A stretch of DNA of 64,000 bases from G965219965 sp965219965 (GTDB taxonomy: Bacteria > Pseudomonadota > Alphaproteobacteria > RS24), in assembly GCA_965219965.1 (NCBI GenBank), contig OZ244796.1, positions 434,001 to 498,000 on the forward strand, given 5' to 3'. Of this stretch, positions 37,146 through 46,587 are shown in pieces. Both the position numbers and the translations under genes were made by a program. Position 1 is the stretch's first letter. Each line of letters begins with the position of its first letter. The notes below the pieces were generated by a model that was given only the letters and a program-made list of their open reading frames with translations, was not told the DNA's origin and made no database searches.

Positions 37146-38465
37146 CTAAAGTTGCGTTGCAATATCTTTGGCGCGCCACCAGCCCGCCGTTCCTTTGGTT
37201 AACATTTTTGACGCACGTTCGGCATGAGTGCGTGCCTTCTGCTTATCGCCATATAAATAAAACCGTTCCGCTGTGGCTAGCTCGGCTTCGGCGATATTAC
37301 CAACTTGGCTATAAGCAATGGCCAGTTGATAATAAACGGTTGGGTTTTCCGCATCAATCTGTAAAGCTGATTTAAGTAGTGTAATGGCCTTTTCGGCATG
37401 TTGCTTTTTTTCAACACCCAAATGTGCCGTGGCAAGACCAAGCATTATAAGTGGCTCATCAGAGGCCAGCTCAAGACTACGCATATAATGGGGGATGGCT
37501 TTAGTTGCATGGCCAGATTCATATAAAATCTGCCCCATTAATTCATGGAAATAGGGGTTTTGGGCGTCTTCTTCTATCAGGCTATGGCCTAGCTTGAGCG
37601 CATCTGCTGCCAGCCCCTTTTTATGATAAGCAATGGTTTTGGCATAGCGGGCGGGTAAATCATTGCGCTGGCCATAGCGGCGAAAAGTTGTACCAGGGTG
37701 GTCAAGAAAGCCATATATTTTTGCTTGCGCTAATTTATGCCGCCGCACCAAAGCAGGGTCATCTTCGGCATTAGCATAGGCGGATTTTTCCATAAAAGCT
37801 TCATAAGCCCGCACACGGTCACGTGATAGCGGATGCGAACGCACATAAGGGTTTTGATTCACTTCCGACAGGATTTCATCATCGGCTAGCCGATTCATTA
37901 AATTGCGAATCCCTGCGGGTGATTGTTTTGTTTCTTCTAGCAAGCGCAAAGCAATTTGGTCGGCGGCCGCTTCTTGTGCGCGTGAATGGCGCAACACACT
38001 GCTTTGTGAAATTTGCTGCCCACCGCTTATAATGGCTATCCCTGCATCGGCTTGGCCGCTTGCAATCGCGCCAATGCCAAGTAAGGTGGCTAAAATCATC
38101 GGCTTGGCTGCGTTGGAAAAGGCTTCGGGCATACGCGCCAAATGCCCTCCAGCAATATGACCTGTTTCGTGCGCGATAACGCCAATCACCACATTAGGGC
38201 TGTCGGCTTCTAGCAAAAGACCAGTATGGAAAAATATATTTTGCCCGCCCGCAACAAACGCATTCAGAGTGCGGTCATTGATAATGGCAATGCCGACATT
38301 TTCTGGCTTCAGCCCCGCTGCAATGAAAATTGGGCGGGAATAATCATGCAACAGCTTTTCAATTTCCGCATCACGGATAAGACCACCCGCTTTGGCTGGC
38401 ACGGGCAGGGCGAAGATAAGCAATAAGGCCAGAATATAACGCAAACGCTTTCTCCTTTCTGGCAT
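37146..38465 (-). CDS. M48 metalloprotease with TPR domain (BepA/YfgC-like)
   Basis: Periplasmic zinc protease of the BepA type, which in E. coli checks LptD and other outer-membrane proteins. The 439 residues have a signal peptide (ILALLLIFALPVPAKAGG), the zinc motif HETGH (99-103) with a further Glu in RAQEAAADQIALRLL, and C-terminal TPR repeats (about 250-430, FHELMGQILYESGHATKAIPHY onward). The presence of lptD and surA in the window fits a role in outer-membrane quality control, but they are far away. Confidence 0.9.
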   Translation of the reverse strand: MPERRKRLRYILALLLIFALPVPAKAGGLIRDAEIEKLLHDYSRPIFIAAGLKPENVGIAIINDRTLNAFVAGGQNIFFHTGLLLEADSPNVVIGVIAHETGHIAGGHLARMPEAFSNAAKPMILATLLGIGAIASGQADAGIAIISGGQQISQSSVLRHSRAQEAAADQIALRLLEETKQSPAGIRNLMNRLADDEILSEVNQNPYVRSHPLSRDRVRAYEAFMEKSAYANAEDDPALVRRHKLAQAKIYGFLDHPGTTFRRYGQRNDLPARYAKTIAYHKKGLAADALKLGHSLIEEDAQNPYFHELMGQILYESGHATKAIPHYMRSLELASDEPLIMLGLATAHLGVEKKQHAEKAITLLKSALQIDAENPTVYYQLAIAYSQVGNIAEAELATAERFYLYGDKQKARTHAERASKMLTKGTAGWWRAKDIATQL

Positions 38466-38526
38466 CTGCCTTAATATAAATCGTTTTTATGCAGATGCAA
38501 ATTTAATGAAGTGGGGGCAGTGCATC

Positions 38527-40701
38527 TTATTGCTTGCTCCACCAGCCAGTTCGTTTGGGTTCATCGGAATTTGAGCCAGAATCTGGATTTGAATTTGCAC
38601 CTTCAGAAGTTGCACTCACCTTTTCTTTTTGTGGCTTAGAATCCTCAGCCTTTTTCTTTTTGGCCGTTGTTTTGCGTGGGCGGCGTTTTTTCGTTTTGCT
38701 ATCGGCATTTTTCGGCGCGGCACGATTTTCATCCGTACCAGATAAATCCAGCATGGTGATTTCTTCTGGTGTTTTTGTTTCTTTTATTTCTGGTTTTGTG
38801 TCTTTTGTATCATCAGCTCGTTTGCTGCGCCGTCCACCGCGCCGACCGCGTCTATTACGGCGCGGCTTATCATTATTGTTATTATTGTCACTTTCTTCTG
38901 CTTCTGGTACGGTGTCATTTGCTTCGGCTGTTTCTATTTCCGCTTCGGCTTCTTTAGCATTGCTACGCCGTCTGCGGCGGCGGCGTTTTTTGCCTTTATC
39001 CTCTTCAGCAGGTGGATTTTCTGGCTCACCGTCCATGCGAACAACCACCGATTCACCAGCGCTATCATTATCAATGGTCATTTGCATTGCATTGAGCGCA
39101 CTATTGCCATTTACAGCGACAGACACATCAAAACGTTCTTCAATGCCAATTAAATGGCTACGCTTTTGGTTGAGAATGTATTCAGCTACTTTAAGCGGCA
39201 CATGCACCGCAATTTCTGCCTTTTTGCCGCGTTTGACGGCTTCTTCTTCCAGCAATCGTAGCACATGCAATGCGCGGCTTTCCACCGAACGCACCATACC
39301 CGTGCCATTGCAATGCTCGCAATTAATACTGCTGCCTTCCAGGATCCCCGAGCGCATCCTCTGACGTGACATTTCTAGCAAACCAAAAGGACTGATTTTG
39401 CCGACCTGAATCCGTGCGCGATCATTTTTCAATGCCTCTTTGAGCCTGCGCTCCACGGCGCGATTATTGCGATGCTCGTCCATATCAATGAAGTCAATCA
39501 CTAAAAGGCCAGCCAAATCGCGCAGCTTTGCCTGACGGGCAACTTCCCTTGCGGCTTCCATATTGGTTTTCAGCGCGGTTTTTTCAATACTGTGTTCCTT
39601 AGTTGACTTGCCAGAGTTCACATCAATCGCCACTAAGGCCTCGGTTTGGTTAATGACAAGATAACCGCCCGATGGCAAATTAGCGATAGGGTTAAACATG
39701 GCGGCGAGCTGTGACTCAATGCCAGTTTCAATATAAAGCGGTGCTTCGCCTTTATATTGTTTAACTTTACGCGCATGGCTCGGCATAAGCATTTTCATAT
39801 ATTCTTTAGCGTCTTTATAGCCATCATCACCTTGCACAATTACTTCGTTAAAATCCTTGTCGTATAAATCACGAATGGTGCGTTTGATAAGACTGCCTTC
39901 TTCATAAACCAAAGAAGGGGCAGAGCTTTCCATGGTCAGTTTGCGGATTTTTTCCCACATGCGGAGCAGATATTGGTAATCGCGTTTAATTTCCGTCCCT
40001 GTGCGCTGTGCGCCTGCGGTGCGGATAATGAGTCCCATACCATCGCCAATATCCAGCTTTTCAACGATTTTCTTTAGCTTTTTGCGGTCGGCACCATGGT
40101 TGATTTTGCGCGAAATTCCACCGCCACGCGCTGTATTGGGCATGAGAACACAATAGCGTCCAGCCAGTGACAAATAAGAGGTTAACGCCGCGCCCTTATT
40201 GCCGCGCTCTTCTTTGACGACTTGCACGAGAATCACTTGGCGGCGTTTGATAACTTCCTGAATTTTATATTTGCGGGTTAGATTGCGCGTGCGGCCACTG
40301 GCCGAGGCTTCTTCATGTGCATCGCCGCCAATATCTTCTACCGATGTGCCGTCTTCTGTGTCGGAAGATTCGCCGTCTGCTTCGCTATCTTCGCGGGTAG
40401 CGGTTTTGCGGTCTTCTTCGGCATGTTCACGCAAAAGGGCTTCGCGATCAGAAACTGGAATTTGGTAATAATCGGGATGAATTTCCCCAAAGGCAAGAAA
40501 GCCGTGGCGATTACCGCCATATTCTACAAAAGCTGCTTGTAGGCTTGGTTCAACCCGCGTGACTTGCGCCAAATAAATATTGCCGCGCAAGGGGCGTTTG
40601 TTTTCGGATTCGAAGTCGAAATCCTCGACTTGGTTGCCGCGAAGCACGACGACCCGAGTTTCCTCTGGGTGGCCTGCATCGATAAGCATATGATTGGTCA
40701 T
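38527..40701 (-). CDS. rne: Ribonuclease E/G
   Basis: Endoribonuclease that starts mRNA decay and processes rRNA/tRNA. It has 724 residues from ATG 40701, chosen because MTNHMLIDAGHPEETRVVVL is the alphaproteobacterial start; the frame is open to 40764. The S1 domain (about 35-190) contains an acidic insert. The catalytic region has VAIDVNSGKSTKE and LLVIDFIDMDEHRNN, and the zinc-link is NCEHCNGTG. The last ~180 residues are low complexity, with Arg-rich (KKRRRRRRRSN) and acidic patches typical of the degradosome/RNA-binding scaffold. Confidence 0.95.
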   Translation of the reverse strand: MTNHMLIDAGHPEETRVVVLRGNQVEDFDFESENKRPLRGNIYLAQVTRVEPSLQAAFVEYGGNRHGFLAFGEIHPDYYQIPVSDREALLREHAEEDRKTATREDSEADGESSDTEDGTSVEDIGGDAHEEASASGRTRNLTRKYKIQEVIKRRQVILVQVVKEERGNKGAALTSYLSLAGRYCVLMPNTARGGGISRKINHGADRKKLKKIVEKLDIGDGMGLIIRTAGAQRTGTEIKRDYQYLLRMWEKIRKLTMESSAPSLVYEEGSLIKRTIRDLYDKDFNEVIVQGDDGYKDAKEYMKMLMPSHARKVKQYKGEAPLYIETGIESQLAAMFNPIANLPSGGYLVINQTEALVAIDVNSGKSTKEHSIEKTALKTNMEAAREVARQAKLRDLAGLLVIDFIDMDEHRNNRAVERRLKEALKNDRARIQVGKISPFGLLEMSRQRMRSGILEGSSINCEHCNGTGMVRSVESRALHVLRLLEEEAVKRGKKAEIAVHVPLKVAEYILNQKRSHLIGIEERFDVSVAVNGNSALNAMQMTIDNDSAGESVVVRMDGEPENPPAEEDKGKKRRRRRRRSNAKEAEAEIETAEANDTVPEAEESDNNNNNDKPRRNRRGRRGGRRSKRADDTKDTKPEIKETKTPEEITMLDLSGTDENRAAPKNADSKTKKRRPRKTTAKKKKAEDSKPQKEKVSATSEGANSNPDSGSNSDEPKRTGWWSKQ

Positions 40702-40822
40702 ATTGAATAGCTCCATGCTGTCGCTCACCGCGTGATTGCGCATCTGTGTGGCGAACAGTGTCAATTGTTAAAAAACGTGAGAAAGGGGTAACGGCCATCA
40801 TGGCGTTTCTGCCTTGCATAGA

Positions 40823-40842
40823 CCGACATTCTGCTATGTCGG
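40823..40842 (-). promoter_or_regulatory. Inverted repeat in the rne 5' leader
   Basis: CCGACAT-N6-ATGTCGG forms a perfect 7-bp stem about 120-140 nt upstream of the rne ATG. RNase E is known in E. coli to control its own mRNA through hairpins in a long 5' leader. Whether this element does so is an inference; an operator for a DNA-binding protein is equally possible. Confidence 0.35.
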
Positions 40843-41024
40843 ACAGTGAAATTTTATCTGTCAAGAACATGAAAATTTGGCTTATGCCACTCCATGAATA
40901 CACCTGTAAGGTGTTGAAAAACTTGGCGGGGTTGTCCCCATATCGGGCGGTGGGGCGATTTGCCCCTTAGCATACGATATATTCGGGTTTTACCGCCCCG
41001 TCGGGTGTTTGGCAAGCAATCTTA

Positions 41025-41053
41025 TTGATTTTGGCAAATGACTCGCCTAATAC
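41025..41053 (+). promoter_or_regulatory. Candidate promoter for amiC-mrcA
   Basis: TTGATT (41025-41030) and TAATAC (41048-41053) are separated by 17 bp and end 53 bp before the amiC ATG. Assigned by eye. Confidence 0.4.
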
Positions 41054-41106
41054 CCCATAAAAGCAGTAAAATTTGCATGATTCATTGAGTCGGAAGAAAG
41101 AGTGTC

Positions 41107-42342
41107 ATGGTGATTTATAGCTGGATAGTCCGTCTAATACGGGCAGGGATGGTATTCCTATCAGCCCTTTTGCTGTTTTGTCCGACCGCCACGCTGGCTG
41201 GAGGGCTAGAAATCCTTGATTTGCGTCTTGGCGGGAATAAAAACGATACCCGCATCGTCATAGAAATGAACAAATCAGTGGATTTTGACGTTTTTACGCT
41301 GGCCACGCCATATCGTGCTGTGATTGATTTACCCGCCGCTGATTGGAAAATCGCTGACCCTGCAGGCGACAGGGGACTGGTTAATGCCATACGTTATGGG
41401 CTGTTTTCGGAAAATCAGTCGCGTGTGGTGGCTGATTTGAAGCGTGCTGCTAAGGTTGAGAAAAAATTCATTTTGTCGCCTTCGGCCAGCAGTGCTAATT
41501 ATCGGCTGGTGGTGGATTTGGTTTCAGTGACGGCGGACGAATTTACCACCCGCCAGAAACCATCAAAGCCCGCGCAGACAAAGAGGGTGGAAAAGCTCAA
41601 TCCGCCCATTGTGCCGCCGCGCTCTTTTGTGCCACAGCAACGCCCTGAAAATGACCGCAATATTGTCGTGGTTGATCCAGGCCATGGCGGGGTTGATCCA
41701 GGCGCGATTGGACGGAAAACCAAAGAAAAAGATGTGGTGCTGGCCTTTTCCCGTCTGTTGGTGGACAAATTACGCGCCACGGGGCGGTATGACGTTCATT
41801 TGACCCGCAAAACGGATATTTATATTCCTTTGCGCGAAAGGGTACAAATTGCACGGCGTAAAAAAGCAGATTTGTTTATTTCTATCCATGCCGATGCCAT
41901 TCGGCGGAAAAATGTGCGCGGGCTGTCGGTTTATACTTTATCGGAAAAAGCCTCTGATCGTGAAGCAGCCGCATTGGCACGCAAGGAAAACCAATCTGAT
42001 GTTATTGCAGGCATTGATTTTGGTGACCAGCCGCCAGATGTCACCAATATTTTGATTGATTTAGCCCAGCGTGAAACAAAAAACCACTCAAAGCGTTTTG
42101 CAAGCCATGTGGTTGAAAAAGCACGCGGTGAGACTCTTTTGCTGGAACGCACACATAGGCAAGCGGGCTTTCGTGTGCTAAAAGCCCCCGATGTGCCATC
42201 TGTTTTAATTGAGCTTGGCTTTTTAACCAATCGTTTGGATGAAAAACAGATTTTATCAACCCAATGGCAGCATAATATCGCTACCGCCTTGTCACGGGCG
42301 ATAGATGCTTATTTTGACAGCAAAATGGCCTATCGGCGTTAG
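41107..42342 (+). CDS. amiC: N-acetylmuramoyl-L-alanine amidase (AmiC type)
   Basis: Periplasmic zinc amidase that cleaves the stem peptide from MurNAc, mainly at division. The 411 residues have a signal peptide (MVFLSALLLFCPTATLAGG), an AMIN domain (about 32-135, targeting peptidoglycan), a Pro-rich linker and an Amidase_3 domain. The zinc/catalytic motifs are VVDPGHGGVDPGAIG, LFISIHADAI and VLIELGFLTN. It is followed 59 bp later by mrcA; amiC-mrcA-prfB downstream of divergent rne is a common alphaproteobacterial order. Confidence 0.95.
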   Translation: MVIYSWIVRLIRAGMVFLSALLLFCPTATLAGGLEILDLRLGGNKNDTRIVIEMNKSVDFDVFTLATPYRAVIDLPAADWKIADPAGDRGLVNAIRYGLFSENQSRVVADLKRAAKVEKKFILSPSASSANYRLVVDLVSVTADEFTTRQKPSKPAQTKRVEKLNPPIVPPRSFVPQQRPENDRNIVVVDPGHGGVDPGAIGRKTKEKDVVLAFSRLLVDKLRATGRYDVHLTRKTDIYIPLRERVQIARRKKADLFISIHADAIRRKNVRGLSVYTLSEKASDREAAALARKENQSDVIAGIDFGDQPPDVTNILIDLAQRETKNHSKRFASHVVEKARGETLLLERTHRQAGFRVLKAPDVPSVLIELGFLTNRLDEKQILSTQWQHNIATALSRAIDAYFDSKMAYRR

Positions 42343-42401
42343 CCGCCTTTTTGCCTTATTTGCGGGTTACAATTTTACCTTATTGTAAAGGAGCTTTATC
42401 T

Positions 42402-44867
42402 GTGTTGATGCGCGCAATGGGTTTTTTGGCTGGATTGGGTCTGGTGCTGGTTGCGCTGGGCGGTTTTGTGGTTGGTGTCTATCTATGGCGTTTGAACAAA
42501 CAGCTGCCTGACCATGATCATTTGGCTAATTACGCCCCGCCTGTGATGAGCCGTGTCCATGCGGGCGATGGGGATTTGATTGCTGAATTTGCCCAAGAGC
42601 ATCGGCTATTTGTACCGATAAGGGTGATACCCAAGCCTCTTATCCATGCGTTTTTGTCGGCTGAAGATAAGCATTTTTACAGCCATCACGGGGTAGATGT
42701 GACGGGCGTGGCGCGTGCCATGGTGAAAAATGTTTTTAATTTGCTAGAAGGCCGCCGATTGGAAGGCGCATCTACGATTACACAACAAGTGGCGAAAAAT
42801 TTTCTGTTGTCCAGCGATGTAACTATTGAACGCAAGCTCAAAGAAGCTGTTTTGGCTTTCCGATTGGAACGAGCATTTAGCAAAGATGAATTGCTAGAGC
42901 TTTATCTCAATGAAATTTATCTTGGCATGGGTACTTATGGCGTGGCGGCGGCGGCACTGCATTATTTTGACAAGCCGCTTGACCAGTTAACAGTTGAAGA
43001 GGTGGCCTATCTGGCCGCACTGCCCAAAGCGCCGAATAATTATCACCCCTTTCGGCGGCATGACCGCGCCATAGCACGGCGCAATTGGGTGATTGGTCGG
43101 ATGTTGGATAATGATTATATCACCGAAGCACAGGCGGTTACGGCTAAAGTGGCGGATTTGAAAGTTGTGCCGCGTCGATCAAATTTGAGTGGGGTGGATA
43201 CGGCTTATTTTGTGGAAGAAATCCGCCGTTCGATTTTCAACCAATATGGTGAAGATGAGCTATATGGTGGCGGGCTGTCTATCCGTTCTACGCTGAACAC
43301 GCAATATCAGAAAATGGCCAATAAGGCTCTTAGAGATGGGTTGGTTGCCTATGACCGCCGTCATGGCTGGCGTGGGGCGGTTGCTCGCGCACCAGTAGAA
43401 GAGGGCGCGATTGTTGGTGATTGGGCTTTGTCTTTGCAAGAAGTTCCCATACCAGCGGATTTAGCACCATGGCGGCTGGCCATTGTGCTGTCGGTAGATG
43501 CTGAGAAAGCTGAAATTGGATTGCGCCCGCGCCGTAAGGCATCGGGTCAGTTTGAAACTACGCGCCAAACGGGTCGTTTAGAATTAGCGCAAGCCAAATG
43601 GGCGCGTAAGGCATATAAAAAAGGCGTTGGCTCGCATATTAAAGCTCTCACCGAAGTGCTGAGTGTGGGCGATATTATTTGGGTTGAGGAAATTAAAGGC
43701 AGTGGCCATTATAAATTACGCCAAGTGCCGACGGTCAATGGCGGCTTAGTGGCAATGGATCCGCATACGGGGCGGGTGCTGGCCATGGTAGGCGGCTTTA
43801 GCTTTCAGGACAGCGAATTTAACCGTGTGTCGCAAGCACGCCGTCAACCTGGTTCGGCATTCAAGCCATTTGTTTATGCCGCCGCCTTGGATGCGGGCTA
43901 TACGCCTGCCAGTTTGGTTTTAGACGCGCCTTTTGTGATGGAGCAGGGGCGCGATATGGGATTGTGGAAACCAGAAAATTACGGGCGCAAATTTTACGGC
44001 CTATCCACCTTGCGGCTTGGCATTGAAAAAAGCCGCAATTTAATGACTGTCCGGCTGGCGCAGCAAATTGGCATGAAGCCGATTGTGACTTATGCCAAAA
44101 ATTTTGGTATTGCTGAACATATGCCGCCCGTTTTATCTATGGCTTTAGGCGCAGGAGAAACATCATTGCTAGATTTAACATCCGCTTACGCCATGCTGGT
44201 TAATGGCGGAAAATATGTTGAACCAATTTTAATTGACCGAATTCAAAACCGCTATGGCAAAACCATTTATAAAACCGACCAACGCGCTTGTGAAGATTGC
44301 AACATTATGTGGGCGGCGCAGACCGCACCCGCTTTGTTGGATAATCGCAAAACTGTTTTGAACCCGCAAACCGCTTATCAAATTGTGTCCATGATGGAGG
44401 GCGTGGTGATGCGCGGCACGGGGCGTTCAGTGCGTAGTGTCGGCAAACCGTTGGCGGGTAAAACGGGTACAACCAATGATAGCCGTGATGCTTGGTTTGT
44501 CGGCTTTTCGCCAGATTTAGCCGTGGGCGTTTATGTTGGCTTTGACAATCCCAAAACCTTGGGCGAGGGCGAGTCGGGCGGACGGGTTGCCGCACCGATT
44601 TTCAGAAATTTCATGACCAAAGCACTATTGGGTCAATCGGCCACGCCATTTCGTATTCCGCCTTCGGTGAATTTGGTGCGGGTCAATGCCAAAACTGGAC
44701 GGTTGGCTCAGCCAGGCGATAAGTCGGTTATTTTGGAAGCCTTTAAACGTGGGCGTGAGCCTGCCCCCGGACGTACACAGGCCGTTATTGGCCGCGCCCA
44801 AGCTGTGCCGAAAAGCGAAAGCATAGAAGCGCCGTCCTTGGGCGAGGGAACGGGCGGGTTATATTAG
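42402..44867 (+). CDS. mrcA: Penicillin-binding protein 1A
   Basis: Bifunctional peptidoglycan synthase. GTG 42402 is preferred because AAAGGAG (42387-42393) lies 8 bp upstream; TTG 42405 or ATG 42408 are close alternatives, while the TTG at 42351 leads into residues unlike the family. After one N-terminal membrane helix comes the transglycosylase domain (AEDKHFYSHHGVD, GASTITQQVAKN, then an OB-like insert). The transpeptidase follows with SxxK in QPGSAFKPF, SxN in EKSRNLM and KTG in AGKTGTTND. About 821 residues. Confidence 0.96.
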   Translation: MLMRAMGFLAGLGLVLVALGGFVVGVYLWRLNKQLPDHDHLANYAPPVMSRVHAGDGDLIAEFAQEHRLFVPIRVIPKPLIHAFLSAEDKHFYSHHGVDVTGVARAMVKNVFNLLEGRRLEGASTITQQVAKNFLLSSDVTIERKLKEAVLAFRLERAFSKDELLELYLNEIYLGMGTYGVAAAALHYFDKPLDQLTVEEVAYLAALPKAPNNYHPFRRHDRAIARRNWVIGRMLDNDYITEAQAVTAKVADLKVVPRRSNLSGVDTAYFVEEIRRSIFNQYGEDELYGGGLSIRSTLNTQYQKMANKALRDGLVAYDRRHGWRGAVARAPVEEGAIVGDWALSLQEVPIPADLAPWRLAIVLSVDAEKAEIGLRPRRKASGQFETTRQTGRLELAQAKWARKAYKKGVGSHIKALTEVLSVGDIIWVEEIKGSGHYKLRQVPTVNGGLVAMDPHTGRVLAMVGGFSFQDSEFNRVSQARRQPGSAFKPFVYAAALDAGYTPASLVLDAPFVMEQGRDMGLWKPENYGRKFYGLSTLRLGIEKSRNLMTVRLAQQIGMKPIVTYAKNFGIAEHMPPVLSMALGAGETSLLDLTSAYAMLVNGGKYVEPILIDRIQNRYGKTIYKTDQRACEDCNIMWAAQTAPALLDNRKTVLNPQTAYQIVSMMEGVVMRGTGRSVRSVGKPLAGKTGTTNDSRDAWFVGFSPDLAVGVYVGFDNPKTLGEGESGGRVAAPIFRNFMTKALLGQSATPFRIPPSVNLVRVNAKTGRLAQPGDKSVILEAFKRGREPAPGRTQAVIGRAQAVPKSESIEAPSLGEGTGGLY

Positions 44868-44939
44868 GCTAATGGCCGTTTCACGTCTTTACTCTTGGCA
44901 GTAAAACATTTAATGATGTCTCTCTAAAGAGGTGACAGG

Positions 44940-46071
44940 GTGAAAACAGAAACACAAAACGCCATTGACAGCATTAAGCAGTCACTTGAACTGCTAAGGA
45001 GGCACCTTTGACTGGGATGTCGCCTGCAAGCGGCTGGACGAATTAAATAAGCAAGCCGAAAACCCTGATTTGTGGAACGACCCAGACAAGGCACAAAAAC
45101 TCATGCGCGAGCGTACCCGTTTGGAAGAAGCTATTAAACAATGTCGCGATATTGAGACTGCTTTGGCCGACCATATCGGCTTGATTGAAATGGGCGAAGT
45201 CGAAAAAGACAGTGATGTTGTCACCGAAAGTGAAGTAGCTTTGGCTACTTTAGCCGAAAAATCCGCTCGCATGGAAATTGAAACACTGCTTTCGGGTGAA
45301 GCGGATGCTAATGATTGTTTTGTTGAAGTTCATTCTGGCGCGGGCGGTACGGAAAGCCAAGATTGGGCGGCGATGATATTGCGCATGTATTTACGTTGGG
45401 CAGAAAAGAAAGGTTATAAAACCGAAATTATTGACCAAATGCCTGGCGAAGAGGCGGGCATTAAATCAGCAACCGTTAAAATTAGCGGCCATAATAGCTA
45501 TGGTTGGTTGAAAACTGAATCTGGTGTGCATCGGCTGGTGCGTATTTCACCTTTTGACAGCCAGTCGCGCCGCCATACGAGCTTTGCTTCGGTTTGGTGT
45601 TATCCAGTGATTGATGAAGCGATTAGCATTGACATATCAGAAGCCGATGTGCGGATTGATACTTATCGTGCCAGTGGGGCGGGCGGTCAGCATGTCAACA
45701 CAACCGATAGCGCGGTGCGCATAACGCATAAACCCACAGGCATTGTGGTGCAATGTCAAAACCAACGCTCGCAACATAAAAACCGCGCAACGGCATGGGC
45801 GATGCTTCGCGCACGGCTTTATGAGCAGGAATTACAAAAACGCGAAGAAGAAGCCCATGCGGCGGCGGAAAGCAAAACCGAAATTGGCTGGGGGCATCAA
45901 ATTCGCTCTTACGTTTTGCAACCATATCAAATGGTTAAAGATTTGCGCACGGGCGTGGAAATTGGCGACCCGCAATCGGTTTTGGACGGGGCTTTAGACG
46001 CCTTTATGGAAGCCGCCCTTGCCCAACGCGTTAGCGGGGCAGGCAGTGCAGATATTGAGGATTTGGACTAA
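44940..46071 (+). CDS. prfB: Peptide chain release factor 2, programmed +1 frameshift
   Basis: RF2 terminates translation at UGA and UAA. A GTG start at 44940 (the only start downstream of an in-frame stop at 44925) encodes 23 residues ending LELLRRHL, then CTT TGA C at 45006-45012. Skipping T45009 continues as DWDVACKRLDELNKQ and on to the stop at 46071, giving 376 residues. Internal AGGAGG (44998-45003) and CTTTGAC are the classical autoregulatory shift signal, where low RF2 favours the shift. The SPF codon-recognition motif (RISPFDSQ) and GGQ catalytic motif (GAGGQHVN) are present. Confidence 0.97.
44998..45012 (+). promoter_or_regulatory. prfB +1 frameshift signal
   Basis: AGGAGG (44998-45003), a Shine-Dalgarno-like stimulator, sits 2 nt before CTT TGA C (45006-45012). 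The slip is CTT to TTT with the in-frame UGA recognised by RF2 itself. Spacing and motif match the conserved bacterial prfB site, and the reading frames on both sides fit. Confidence 0.95.
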
Positions 46072-46074
46072 CCC

Positions 46075-46563
46075 CTAAGAAGCAATGCTTTGTTTTTGCG
46101 GGGTAGATTTTTTGCCAGAGATTTCTTTTAAAGTGACTTCTGTCTGGTCGCTATTTTCATCTGCCCAGCCATTTTGTGCTTCTTGCGCTTCGCTTAGCTG
46201 AACAGATGCTTTGGCGAGGGGGTTTTCTTCTCGGTAAGATGAGCCGTTAAAATGTGAGCCATTTTCAATCGCCAGTGCTTCGTGAAAAATATCCGCTTCC
46301 ACATGACAACCAGCACACAAATGCACCCGCTTACCGCGAATAACACCCGTGACGCGCCCTTTAATGGTGATGTCATCACCCGCCAGCTCGCCAGTAATTT
46401 TCGCCGATTTGCCAATGGTAACAAATGCCGAGCGAATATTACCTTCCACCGTGCCGTCAATTTGTATATCGCCATCGGCCACCACTTGCCCACAAATATG
46501 CAAATCCGTGCTTAAAATAGACGGGGCGGCCTTATGCTTTGACATTTCTTTAATTTTAGACAC
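46075..46563 (-). CDS. Bactofilin
   Basis: Polymer-forming cytoskeletal protein of 162 residues. The central part (about 15-115) shows the short repeating beta-helix pattern of bactofilins: STDLHICGQVVADGDIQIDG, TVEGNIRSAFVTIGKSAKI, then GELAGDDITIKGRVTG. Flexible, charged tails follow. Bactofilins scaffold cell-wall enzymes, often an M23 peptidase encoded next door, as here (24 bp upstream). An internal ATG at residue 7 is an alternative start. It converges on prfB with a 3-bp gap. Confidence 0.93.
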   Translation of the reverse strand: MSKIKEMSKHKAAPSILSTDLHICGQVVADGDIQIDGTVEGNIRSAFVTIGKSAKITGELAGDDITIKGRVTGVIRGKRVHLCAGCHVEADIFHEALAIENGSHFNGSSYREENPLAKASVQLSEAQEAQNGWADENSDQTEVTLKEISGKKSTPQKQSIAS

Positions 46564-46587
46564 TGATAACTCCGTGGTAACTCTATA

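Larger units (their letters stand above)
40702..41106. other. 405-bp divergent intergenic region (rne leader / amiC promoter)
   Basis: The longest gene-free stretch in the window. On the rne side lies a perfect 7-bp inverted repeat (40823-40842) and a weaker one (CACC-TGTAA-GGTG, near 40910). On the amiC side lies a candidate promoter (41025-41053). GC-rich runs around 40925-41005 could fold further. Short frames here (for example 40746-40970 plus) have no recognisable product. Confidence 0.6.

Noticed and set aside
38534..39364. 276-codon plus-strand frame opposite rne
   Set aside because: It is a shadow of the low-complexity Arg/Glu-rich RNase E tail and encodes Leu/Ser-rich nonsense.
40746..40970. 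Short plus-strand frame in the rne/amiC gap
   Set aside because: No ribosome binding site or recognisable domain; it spans the inverted repeat.
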